From Cohnella faecalis (GTDB lineage: Bacteria; Bacillota; Bacilli; Paenibacillales; Paenibacillaceae): 64,000 nt of DNA. Shown here piece by piece: positions 21,811 through 32,387 of this stretch; position 1 is the first letter of the stretch, and every line of letters begins with the position of its first letter. A program made the translations under genes and the position numbers. Below the pieces are notes generated by a model that had not been told where the DNA came from, did no database searches, and saw only the letters and a list, made by a program, of their open reading frames with translations. The stretch spans positions 365,989 through 429,988 of the forward strand of contig NZ_QXJM01000027.1 of NCBI RefSeq assembly GCF_003570905.1, given 5' to 3'.

Positions 21811-23099
21811 CTACTTATTCGGAGTTATCGGCAAATCCGGTGCGGGAGCAGCAGGATCATAGGTAAACCAATAGGCTGACCACAGGGGGCTTTGATCTAA
21901 AGGCGCAGCACTCGAAAGCCGTATTAGCATATATGAAATTTATATTTTTGGCCTTTTACCATTCCTCCCAGTACATATTTACCTCCGTAATAAGGGGAAT
22001 GGCTAATTTGCGTACCGTCTTCGTCGTTCAAAAATACGATTGCAGATATGATACCGTCCGACAAAGCTATGTTTCCCACCCACTGCGCTTTTGGTACGAC
22101 GATGGAGGGGAGGCTTTTCATTCCTGGCTTGTAAGTGAAAGGAGGCACCCACGGATATGCGTGATCAGGATAGGGCTCCCCCGCTCTATAGTTGCTCAAC
22201 TTTTGTACAGAAATGTTGTATCGATGCCCGGCAATGAGATTGGGCAAAGAATAACGACTTTTTCATCCGGATAGACGAGTGTATTTACTTTGTTTAGAGT
22301 TTCCTCACCTGCATTTTCATCCAGCACCATTAAAGTGAGATTAGGAACCGGATTCCATCCTCATCCGTCACCGTTTCCTCGCAGCAGATCGGACGGAGCA
22401 TCTTCCAGCATCAGGTCAGGCAAGACTTGCATTCCCGCTTTATAGACGAATGTGAACGGCTTGGGTTGGATAAAACGTAAAGAGTCCTTAACTTGAACGG
22501 AAACTCATATTCTCTTTCCGGCAGCAGCCGTCATTTCCATTGTCGCTTGCCTATGATCCAGAGAATATGGTTCTTGCTGCGGTTCCTTCGCTAACAATCG
22601 AACGCTGACTTCCTCATTAGTCACTTTATCTCCCAATACGTTTTTGATGTTTAGCGTGACGTAATTCGTTGAAAGGCGTATTACTTTTTCCGCCGAATAC
22701 CACTGTACGAGCAAGCCGAGAGATTGACTCGCGAACCGTAATGGAACATACGAAGCCCCATTTCGAATAAAAGGCGCTGCATCCAAAATGACGGATTTCC
22801 CATTGACGAGCGCCGTCAGGCTCCCGATCTGCAGTTCAAGCGTATCGGAATTGGATTGTCAATGATCGTCTTCGTTGACGGATTCAATCGATCGTTACGT
22901 TCAAAGCTTCGAACAGATTTCGGAACGGGACGTAGTTGTATCCATTTACTTCACGACTTCATGCTCGAAAGATAGCGGGCTCCCATCCAATACACGCTAG
23001 CGGACTCGCGGGCTGAGCGCCGACAAGTCGGGGAAGTGCATTATCCCAAAGACTAAAAAAAGAGCAACGATACGTACGGTCTTACGCAACTGACTCACT
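21811..23099 (-). pseudogene. Inverted copy of the stalk / regulatory-repeat protein gene, several indels
   Basis: Copy of 9714-11012. Open segments match exactly but frames are broken near 21950, 22260, 22355, 22505, 22860, 22890 and 22950. Confidence 0.8.
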
Positions 23100-23236
23100 C
23101 TCCACTCTCTTATGCTAACCGTCAGATGATTTTCCGCTGGGACCTCATCTCCTTACAACTTCTTCGAAGATTGCCCATTTCCTTCCAAAATGGTGAAAAA
23201 ACTTACCCTTCACATTCTTTATTCGGCCAACATGCT

Positions 23237-23678
23237 CTACTCCCGAAAAACAACTCAACCCGCGTCCCGTCCGGGTAATCCTCCAACTGTTGCTGACCCA
23301 GGAGCGGCTCCGCGGTTGTCCGAAGGGTCTATGTACTTGATGTCCGCACCGAGCCGCCTTCGCGCACATGGATCGGCACTCGTCTCGGTCGTAGCCTTTT
23401 TGGTGGGGATCCTTTCAACGACTCTTTCCGGCGCTCTTCTGCTTCGTCGCGATCGATCGTGCAGATGGCCGATTCGCCTGCGGCGATCGCCTCCTTGATA
23501 TGGCGGCGGTCTCGGGATATTGGTCGGTCGGAAAAACAGGGCGACGACGTTCGAACTCGTTGCCGGCTGAGTCTTTTGGCTGCTCCTTTTCCATGTAATA
23601 ATTCAAGAAAAGGCGAGGCGATAATGAAATAATGAAAAACGGAATCTTATCCTTCTTGCGGCTTCTTCTTTTCTTCAT
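23237..23678 (-). pseudogene. Inverted, frame-broken copy of the NucB-type nuclease gene
   Basis: Copy of 9113-9568 with several one-base losses. Fragments such as SWVSNQL-like and [14 protein letters not shown] remain readable in different frames. Confidence 0.75.
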
Positions 23679-23760
23679 ATTTCTCTCCTGCTCCTGTGCG
23701 CGTAATGTATCCGATTGTAGCACGGGAACCCCGCCACCATCATCCGGCGGTTGCTATAAT

Positions 23761-24436
23761 TTATTTCAGCAGCCTTTCGGGCTGCGTCGATGACGACGCG
23801 ACCCGCTCTCCAAAAATCGGCGTGCCCGTCGGTGGAATCGCGCGGATCGGCGCATTGCGCGACTCGGCATATGAACATGTCGCGCGCCGCTGAACCGCTT
23901 CTTTTTCGACGCACCACTCGTTTGACACCAACTCCCCTCGAACGCTTCCTTTCTCCTCCTTGGTCATGGCGTCAATCCTTCCTTCTCGTGTCGTATTTTT
24001 TCAGACGTTCCTATTCATAATTTTTCGATAAAGCTTGGTTGAATAGGCGGGTCTGTCGCATACCGGCACGCACAGGCGCTCGGCCTGTACTTCCGGTGGT
24101 GCGTGTCGGGCCGCGAACTAGCGCATCTAACTGAGACGTCTAGCCAAATAGTCCTGTCCGATAAGTCGTGATTGTGCCGTAGTGGATCGCACGTTCTTGC
24201 GATGTCCTCGATTCTTTCCGCCTCGACATTTCCATGTCGGCGTGTACGTATTCCGCTTCACCATTCGTGTCGCCGACTGCCTGAGCTTTCGCAATCTCCG
24301 GATTGTTGTGCTTATTAATAACCCGGGCCGTTTCGAGCCAATTCTGAGCGAGCTTACGGCAAACATGGACGAGCTTCTCGTAGGCGCGCAGGATGCGGAG
24401 GGAGCAATTTTTCGAAAACTGTCTTTCTGTCGATCA
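23761..24436 (-). pseudogene. Inverted, heavily damaged copy of the glucosaminidase gene
   Basis: Copy of 8342-9028. Even the start codon region is altered, and no long frame survives. Error density is highest here, close to the second fold point. Confidence 0.7.
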
Positions 24437-24656
24437 CGCCTAAGTTCCCCTTCTGCCGGTCTTGTCCTATGCTATTCGCTCCCGTCCTACGCTTGTCGCG
24501 GGCGTCAAAGAGAAAGGCTTCCGCAATTAGCGAGCCTTGATTCATTGCTCTATTCATCTTCCAATATGACATGCCAAAAGTGGTAAAATAGCTCAGTCTG
24601 GAAGCAACGCGAGCCAAGTCGCCCACCGATGGGCACAGCAGGAGGATACTCTGCAC

Positions 24657-25021
24657 ATGGGCATTTTTTACGGCTTGACTCGGGTCCGCATGCCGAATAT
24701 CAGTCGGACCCGAAGCGCAAAAGGATTTATGCCAATAATGCTGCTACCGAGAGGATAGGTTGGAAAAGCATCAGCTGATTCGCGACTATTGATTACAGAC
24801 AAGAGCTAATATTCTCATCGACAGCAAGGCTCGGGCCGAAAAGTCGATTATATTCCATACGTACAAAAGCTCTCAATTTCAGGGCATTGAAACGGTCCCG
24901 GGGCAGTTCGGACTTGGATGCCGAGATGATTTGATATTCCGGCATCCGGACGCCGGTCTGAAGACGTTCACAAGAGTGAACTTTACGAGCTGCAGCCGTG
25001 CTGCCCGCATAGTTCTAGGGG
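24657..25021 (+). pseudogene. Inverted, damaged copy of the PH-domain gene
   Basis: Copy of 7741-8118. It begins with the same CAC-ATGGGCATTTT context but is full of indels and substitutions. Confidence 0.7.
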
Positions 25022-25024
25022 TCT

Positions 25025-25180
25025 TTCAAGACAGCACCTTCTTGTTATACATCCGCTCAAAAAGCTCGCGGACGTCTTCGATCCGCAGCGCCGCGCCGGG
25101 TTGCATCGTTCCGCGAATCCGGGCAGGAGGCGGGCGTCTCCCGGCAAGGACGGCGTCCTAGGGGCTGGCGCTCTGGCTCA
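25025..25180 (-). pseudogene. Fragment of the beta-flower gene ending at the second fold
   Basis: Corresponds in reverse to the 3' part of 7350-7715, back to about 7576, where the sequence flips again to the forward strand inside the PH-domain gene. Confidence 0.65.
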
Positions 25181-25525
25181 TCAAATGTTAAGCTCTTTGT
25201 TGAACGTCTTCGGAGACCGGCGTCGGATTGCTCGGAAATCCAAAACTTTTACAGCTCGGCATCCAAGTCGAACATGCCGGGACGTTTTCAATATGCTGAT
25301 GGGCAGATGCTTTTGTACGGGATAGGAATGATATCGACTTTTCTGCGTTATGGCTTCGCTTTGTCGGATGAGAAATAAGTTCTTGTCGGGTGATAAATAG
25401 GTGCGAATCAGCCTTGGTATGCTTTTTCCAGCCGTTCGCTCTCGTAGACGCACGCACTCGGCTCAATGCTTTTGCGCTTCGGTCCGGACTGATTTCGGAT
25501 GGCGTTGCGAGTCCGTCAAAATGCC
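25181..25525 (-). pseudogene. Partial, damaged copy of the PH-domain gene
   Basis: Copy of the 5' part of 7741-8118, beginning at the fold and broken by many indels; the start codon is not preserved. Confidence 0.65.
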
Positions 25526-25760
25526 CTGTGCAGGTTACTCCTCTGTGACTGGTCCCATCGGCTGGCTGAGTTGGCCTGCTTGCTCAGCTGAGCTAATTTT
25601 ACCATTTGGGCATGTCATTGAGATGGAATAGAGGGCATGGAATCAGAGGGTCCGCGTGAATTGGCGGAGCTTTCTCTTTGATTCGTCCCAGCCCGCGACA
25701 AGCGTAGATCGGAGCGATAGCATAGACAAGACCGGCAGAGGAGGGGGGACTTAAGGCTTG

Positions 25761-26449
25761 ATGGACAGAAAGACCATTTTTTCGAATTGGCTCCCCCGCC
25801 GTGCGCGCCCAGAGAAGAAGCCTCGCGATGTTTGCGTCGGTAAGGCTCGCTCAGAATTGGCTCGGAACGGCGGGTTATTAATAAGCAAAATCCTCGGCGG
25901 AATTGAAGACGGGGTCAGGTTCGGCGAACTGAATGGGGAAGGGACGGATCGTACAGGCGGCCGCGGGACATGGGAATGAATCGGAGGGGAAAGAATAGAG
26001 ATCATCGCAGTGGGAATGCCTACGCGCAGGCATTCAAGACTTCTATCGGGAGTCAGGACCGATGCTTAGGATCCTCGTTATTGCGCCGAGTTCGGGCCGC
26101 CACGCAACCGGAGATTACAGGCGAGGCGTTGTGGCTGTGCGGGTATTGCGACAGACCCGGCCCTACATTCAAGTGACAAGTTATGAAATTATGAATAAGG
26201 ACCGGTCGGGAAAAAACGACAGCGAGAAGGACGGATGAGCCGATGACCAAGGAGGAAAAGGAAGCGTTCGAGGCGCTGTCAAGACGAGTGGTGGGCTCGA
26301 AGAGGAGATAGCGGTTTGCCGGCGCCGGAAATGGTTCTTGCCGAGTTCGGCAGCGCGATCTCGGGCGGGCTATTCCGCGATCCGCGGGGACGCCGGAATT
26401 TGGAGAGCGGCTGGCGTGATCTTGAGAGTCGAAAGGGCTGCTGAAATAA
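25761..26449 (+). pseudogene. Frame-broken second forward copy of the glucosaminidase gene
   Basis: Aligns from MDRKT to the stop with frequent one-base gains and losses. Flanking promoter-proximal and downstream hairpin sequence are also duplicated. Confidence 0.7.
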
Positions 26450-26532
26450 ATTTAGCACCCCGGGATGAATGGTCTGCGGGGAGTTCCGTGTAAATCGGAT
26501 ACATTACGCGCACAGGAGGCAGCGAGAGAAAT

Positions 26533-26996
26533 CTGAAGAAAAGACGAATGCGCACGAAGGATAGGATTCCGTTTTTGCAGTTATTGGTCATTATCGCCCC
26601 CTCTCGCCTTTTTCTTGACTTGAAATTACCATGGAAAGGAGCAGCAAAGAATCAGGCCGCACGAGTTCGAACGTCGTCGCCCTGTTTTTTTCCGACCGAC
26701 TCATATCCCGAGACCGCGCATATCAAGGGGAGGCGATCGGCGCAGCGAATCGGCCATGGCTGCAACGATCGAATCGCGAACGGAAGCAGAAGAGCGCCGG
26801 AAAGAGTGTTGAAAGGGATCCACAAGAGAAAGGCTGACGACGCGAGACGAGTGCCGATGGCATGTGCGCGGAAGGCGCTCGGGTGCGGACATCAAGTAGA
26901 TAGACCCCTTCGGACAACGCGGGCCGGCTCCTGGGCCAGCAACCAAGTTGGCGGATTACCGGACGGGACGCGGTTGAGTTTTGTTTTTCGGAGTAG
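26533..26996 (+). pseudogene. Frame-broken second forward copy of the NucB-type nuclease gene
   Basis: The start codon is changed to CTG, and the reading frame shifts many times relative to 9113-9568. Confidence 0.7.
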
Positions 26997-27155
26997 AGCG
27001 CATGTTGGCCGAATTGAAAGAATGTGAAGGGGTAGTTTTTGTTTTCATGCTCCATTTGGAGAGGAAATGGTCAATCTTACGAAGAAGGTTTTGTAAGGAG
27101 AAGAGGTCCCTGAGCGGAAAATCATCTTGACGGGTTAGCATAAGAGCAGTGGAGA

Positions 27156-28437
27156 GTGAGTCGTTGGTAGACCGTAGTATTCGTTGCTCTTTTTTTGTTT
27201 TGGGATAGGATGGCACTTCCCCGAATTGTCGGCTCAGCCGCGCGAGTCCCGCTAGCGTGTATTTGGATGGGAGCCGCTAGTTTTCGAGCATGAGGTGTGG
27301 CGTAAATGATACAAATACGTCCCGTTCTGAAATCTGTTGAAGTCTTTTGAACGTAACGATCGATTGGACACTCGTCACGAAGACGATCATTGGACACATT
27401 CGATAACGCTTGAAATGCAGATCGGAGAGCGACGGCGCTCGTCAATGGAAATCACGTCATTTTGGATGCGCGGCTTTTATTCGAAAGTGGGCTTCGTATC
27501 GTTCCATTTAAGGTTCGCGAGTCAATCTCTCGGCTTGCTCGTACGTGGTATTCGTGCGAAAAAGTAATACGCTTTCAAGAATTCGTCACAGCTACATCAA
27601 AAACGTATTGGGAATAAGTGACTAATGAGAAGTCAGACGTTCGAATTGTTAGCGAAGGAACCGCAGCAAGGAACCGCATATTCTTGGATCATAGGCAAGC
27701 GACAATGGAAATGACGGGCTGCTGCCGGAAAGAGAATATGAGGTTTCCGTTCAAGTTAAGGACTCTTTACGTTTTATCCAACCCAAGCCGTTCACATTCG
27801 TCTATAAAGCGGGAATGCAAGTCTTGCCTGACCTGATGCTGGAAGATGCTCCGTCCGATCTGCTGCGAGGAACGGTGACGGATGAGGATGGGAATCCGGT
27901 TCCTAATCTCACTTTAATGGTGCTGGATGAAAATGCAGGTGAGGAAACTCTAAACAAAGTAAATACACTCGTCTATCCGGATGAAAAAGTCGTTATTCTT
28001 TGCCCAATCTCATTGCCGGGCATCGATACAACATTTCTGTACAAAAGTTGAGCAACTATAGAGCGGGGGAGCCCTATCCTGATCACGCATATCCGTGGGT
28101 GCCTCCTTTCACTTACAAGCCAGGAATGAAAAGCCTCCCCTCCATCGTCGTACCAAAAGCGCAGTGGGTGGAAACATAGCTTTGTCGGACGGTATCATAT
28201 CTGCAATCGTATATTTTGAACGACGAAGACGGTACGCAAATTAGCCATTCCCCTTATTACGGAGGTAAATATGTACTGGGAGGAATGGTAAAAGGCCAAA
28301 AATATAGAATTTCATATATGCTAATACGGCTTTCGAGTGCTGCGCCTTTAGATCAAAGCCCCCTGTGGTCAGCCTATTGGTTTACCTATGATCCTGCTGC
28401 TCCCGCACCGGATTTGCCGATAACTCCGAATAAGTAG
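27156..28437 (+). pseudogene. Second forward copy of the stalk / regulatory-repeat protein gene, 5' half damaged
   Basis: Indels occur throughout 27156-27750. From about 27750 it follows 10320-11012 almost exactly, except for one-base changes near 27989, 28170 and 28210. Confidence 0.75.
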
Positions 28438-28449
28438 CGGATTAATAAG

Positions 28450-29196
28450 TTACTTCTGGGTTGCGTTGTAATAATCGTAGTATTTAGCCGTCGCATACTG
28501 GTAGGGCATTCTTGCAACTTCACCGGCTTTGTTTAAGGCTGTTTGCTTATCTTCTAAATCCTTTTTTGAACCTGTTTTATAATAGCCATTCAATAAAGTA
28601 TACGCCTCGGAGTAATAATTCAGAGCCTTGTAATATTCGTCTAAAAAATCTTTCATATCGGACAGGTCCAAAGCATACTTCTTCGCTTCCTCAATAATTG
28701 GAAGCTTAACTTCTTTAAGATCAGCACAAAACTGTGTTAATGCATGGATAGTGTACTCTGTCTCCATTAAATTTTCTTCGGGCAATTGATTGATTTGAAT
28801 TGCATTAAGAGTTTTGTCGAAATACCCGGTTAAACTCTGGATTTCTGCTCCAAACTGGTAAATTATTCTGTATGTATTCGCAACCTTCATTTTGAATTTC
28901 AACAGAGCAATCTCATCATTTGTCGTATGTGTAGAGTTATTAGGCAGTTTGACATCGACTGAGAGCGTATTCGGATCCCATGCCACTATCGCCCCCAATT
29001 GACGAAGCATGCCGATAGGAACCAAAGTACGTCCATTAAATAGAATTCCGGGAACATCTGCGGGTTGTAACAGTTTGCCGTCCGACTTTATTAGAACGAT
29101 CGGGTTGTTTTTATAGTGACCATTAATGCTTGAAGCGGTTGCCGTTCCGGAGAATATTAAGAACATTAATGCAAGCAGAATGATTCTATTTTTCAT
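28450..29196 (-). CDS. Secreted stalk-domain protein with helical C-terminus (clean copy)
   Basis: Identical at protein level to 11025-11771: signal peptide MKNRIILLALMFLIFSGT, one stalk unit (FNGRTLVPIGMLRQLGAIVAW) and a long helical tail. AAGGAG precedes the ATG. In the corrected genome this and the copy at 11025 are expected to be one gene. Confidence 0.7.
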   Translation of the reverse strand: MKNRIILLALMFLIFSGTATASSINGHYKNNPIVLIKSDGKLLQPADVPGILFNGRTLVPIGMLRQLGAIVAWDPNTLSVDVKLPNNSTHTTNDEIALLKFKMKVANTYRIIYQFGAEIQSLTGYFDKTLNAIQINQLPEENLMETEYTIHALTQFCADLKEVKLPIIEEAKKYALDLSDMKDFLDEYYKALNYYSEAYTLLNGYYKTGSKKDLEDKQTALNKAGEVARMPYQYATAKYYDYYNATQK

Positions 29197-30234
29197 TTTT
29201 AATCTCCTTGTAAGGGAAAATATAGGTATATGTAATATCCATATTATAAGTTTTTTAGTCTCGGAGACCAAACAAAATTCAGGCTGTATGATAGAGCATG
29301 AACATATATGAAATCCCTTGTTTTACTTGCCTCTGTCGATTTGGACGTTTGATATAGATTGACCCCAAATGAATGATGTCGAAGAATTTGGCTACCAATC
29401 GGCTACCAGCTGCTACCTGGTAGTCATTTTGTTTTTTTTGATGCTTTTTGGCAGAACATCTTCAAAAGCAGCAGCTGCGGATTCGTCTTCAGATTGGAAT
29501 ATGTCATGATTCGGTTCTGAGGACGTTACCAGAGTATCTCCCACAGGAGAGAGGAGACAGCCTAGATGAGCCAGACCGATTAAAGCGCCGCGAGCATGGT
29601 GCAAACCGTTGGGCGTTATGATTATGGTTCAGAGCGAGATTACCCAGCATACGATCAAATCCCATGGATTGATTGCGGAATGAATGCTCTAAGCTGGCTT
29701 AAACGCGATTGATACGGTAAAAATTATGAAGTTATCGGAAATCGATTCGAACACCCTCACCAATTAGGGGAGAAGAGGAGCAGGACGAAGATAGGGATTG
29801 AGAGGAAATAAGAGAGCATGAAAAAACTGCCCCCAGAATCAGAGGCAGTTTCAGTGATCTTTACGTCAGTGTGAAGTATAGAGTATCGGAATAGTATCCA
29901 CCACTATAGTATCCTTCAATATAAATGACATATTGCCGCATTTTTTTAGAAACGATGGAAAATTGTGATCGGCGAAGGAGAGTATGAGACGAGAGTTTAT
30001 TACGATTAGTACAGAATGGTCAAGTCGAATAAGTGAAGCGCCGATATGGCGCTTTTTTTGATGTAGACATATTTCGCGATAATTTTAACATTTTTTCGTA
30101 AATCCTATTTTTATTTACAAAATAGGACAATTGGATTAGTATTTTATGGGAAAATTGATTTAGTTTCAGTAGGACTAATGTATTGGTTTTTGCTTCATTT
30201 GGTTCAAAAACAACGTGATGAAAGGAGTTCAATA

Positions 30235-32387
30235 ATGGGAGATTTCAAAGTCAATGTTACGGTCAACAGCGGCAGCTACAACTTGCAATACTTGGGATGC
30301 TGGGGAGGGCCTTGGGAATCGACGCCGACGGATATTGCGGCCAACAGTTCCAAATCGTTTGTGTTAAACGACAATGACCGAGGGGGATCTGGTTTCGTGC
30401 CATTAATCCTTCTTCCCAAGAGGAAGCCGGATTCGTTACGATGTCGTTCACTTGTCCGAAATTGTCCAGCAATTCCGCAGAAGGCTCCCCCGGCAGCGGT
30501 TCTTTTGTTTCCGCGGGGCTTCAAGCGTATAGCGAGTCCGGTCACCCGCTCAATCTTACTTACAGTGTGGGCACGACCAATGCGGCTTGTTGGAGCTCCG
30601 GCTCCAGCAACGACGGTGAAATCAAATGCAGTCAAACCGAATTTGAAGATGCAAAATTAACTATCAGAATCAAAAACGAAAACAATTATCAGCTCAAGTT
30701 TTGCGGCTATTGGAACGATAATTCGAACGGCGCTTCCAACTGGTACTGGGCGCCGGGCCCGCGCGATGTTCCGCCTCCCGGCTGCAAAAGAACGATTTAT
30801 TTATTAGACGATGACAAAGCCGGACTGTTTCTCAAAGTGTTGGATACGAACGGCCTTGATCAGCTGGGCTTTGCCAATATGTCTTTTCAGAACGGCGGTA
30901 CCCCTTCAGCCGAAGGCTCCCCGGACGACTCGAATAACGGGTTAGTGGCCGCAGGACTGCAGCGTTACCATCGGGACGTCGTAGCCGCCTCTTTGGAATA
31001 TCAGATTGGCGAGTCCAATCGCGCCTGCTGGAATCACGGCGACTCCAACGACGGCAGCACGACTTGCAACCAGACGACATTTAAGGACAAACGGGCGTTG
31101 ATTTTCATTGAGAACACAATTCCCGAAACGTTAACCTTTGTGAAGTATTGGAACGATAACAAGGGGGGAGCAGGCAACTGGTACATCGAGCCCAACGCGG
31201 ACGATACCGTTCCTCCGGATTGCAAGCGCATCTTTGTGCTGAAAGATAACGACAGAGCCGGCCTGTATTTCAAAATGAACTATATCGAATTCCATATGTC
31301 GTTTACTTGTCCGAAAATGTCTAGCAATTCGGCGGAGGGCTCTCCGCATACCGGGTTGCAAACATACTCCGGAAGCGGAACTCCGGTTACGTTTACTTAT
31401 CGCGTCGGCACCCCTAATTTGGCCTGCTGGAGCAGCGGAACTTCAAATAGCGGCAAAACGGTTTGCCCGCAGACGCTTGTGCTGCCCTTTGACCTGAGAA
31501 GGTGGATGGGCAAAGTGAACGAGAAGTATGCCGGCTTCAAAAATCAAAAGCTCAGGCAATTATTTATTCCGGGAACGCATGACGCCGCATGCTACAACAA
31601 TTCGGGTGTCGCGACTCCGTGGGTTCAAACGCAGCAGGTCAATTTTCACGATCAACTGATGCTGGGAGCGCGTTATTTTGACGTCCGACCCAAATATGTT
31701 CACGAAGGCGAAGGCGAATGGTCTCATGGCTTCCACCATGGCCCGATCACCGTAGCCGCAACGCTTGACGATCTTATTTCGCAGGTGACGGCATTTTACA
31801 CCGAGGACTGGCAAAAAAGGCAGAACGAAATCATTATTCTCGATTTCACTCATTTCGACAACTATGACGATAAAGAGCGTCCGGGCGCACTGCAATCCTT
31901 TTTTACGGCCCTCTATAATTCAAGCCTGAATCCGTATTTAATCCCGCAAGGGAGCTTCGGGCCGAACACAACGCTCAATAGTCTATGGACAGCGTCAACG
32001 CAGCAAAGGGTCATCGCGAGCGTTAATTTCGATCCTTCGTCGTACCAGAATACGGGCAACATATGGAACGGGAAAAAGCTGTTTGCTGATGAATGGGACG
32101 GTTCCAAATTTTGGCCTAATACCGATAAGCAAACCGATCTTATTCAATTTATTAACAACAATATCAGCACCTTCTCCGCTCTGACCAACCTATGGGCGCT
32201 TCAAGATCTTTTGACGCCCGGTTTGACATCCAGCGTGTACAGCCTGGTAGATCAAGCTCACGGAGCTTTGTACGGCCCTTCAGGCTTATCGTGGAGAAGC
32301 CAAGCGAACATTGTCATCCAAGATTATTATGACGATCGAACGACGATTGAAGCCATTATTGAAAACATAAGGAGGATTTCGCCATGA
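30235..32387 (+). CDS. Triple aegerolysin-like repeat / PI-PLC-like phosphodiesterase (best copy, one frameshift)
   Basis: About 717 residues when one base missing near 30392 is restored. Three related beta-sandwich units lie at about 1-138, 141-285 and 288-415. Each starts with a Val/Ile-rich strand, has a Cys-Tyr/Trp-Trp-Asn segment (CGYWND, VKYWND), then SAEGSP and ACWxxGxSN. This resembles aegerolysins (the EGS loop, the WDCP-like site), which bind membrane sphingolipids. Residues about 420-717 are PI-PLC-X-like: LRQLFIPGTHDAA (His 449), QLMLGARYFDVRP, SHGFHHGP (His 501/502) and EIIILDF. No signal peptide is visible. The stop overlaps the next gene (ATGA). Inferred role: a lipid-binding phosphodiesterase effector. 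The aegerolysin assignment is by motif only. Confidence 0.75.

Larger units (their letters stand above)
16450..25180 (-). repeat. Inverted arm (R) of the triplication
   Basis: Reverse complement of about 33870 back to about 7576 in locus coordinates. At the first fold the forward copy reaches the sequence at 33911 while the inverted copy begins at about 33870, leaving a loop of roughly 40 bases. Indels are dense near both ends, whereas 20.0-22.2 kb is nearly clean. No insertion sequence or recombinase lies at either end. Confidence 0.9.

Noticed and set aside
16450..25180. Inverted duplication as a real gene amplification or giant inverted-repeat mobile element
   Set aside because: No element ends, recombinase or target duplication. 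Indels cluster at the fold points and break every gene without regard to function.
30235..30440. Programmed frameshift in the first aegerolysin-like module
   Set aside because: No slippery heptamer seen at the break. The same single-base loss type occurs in essential genes, so an error is simpler, although copies 1 and 3 agree.
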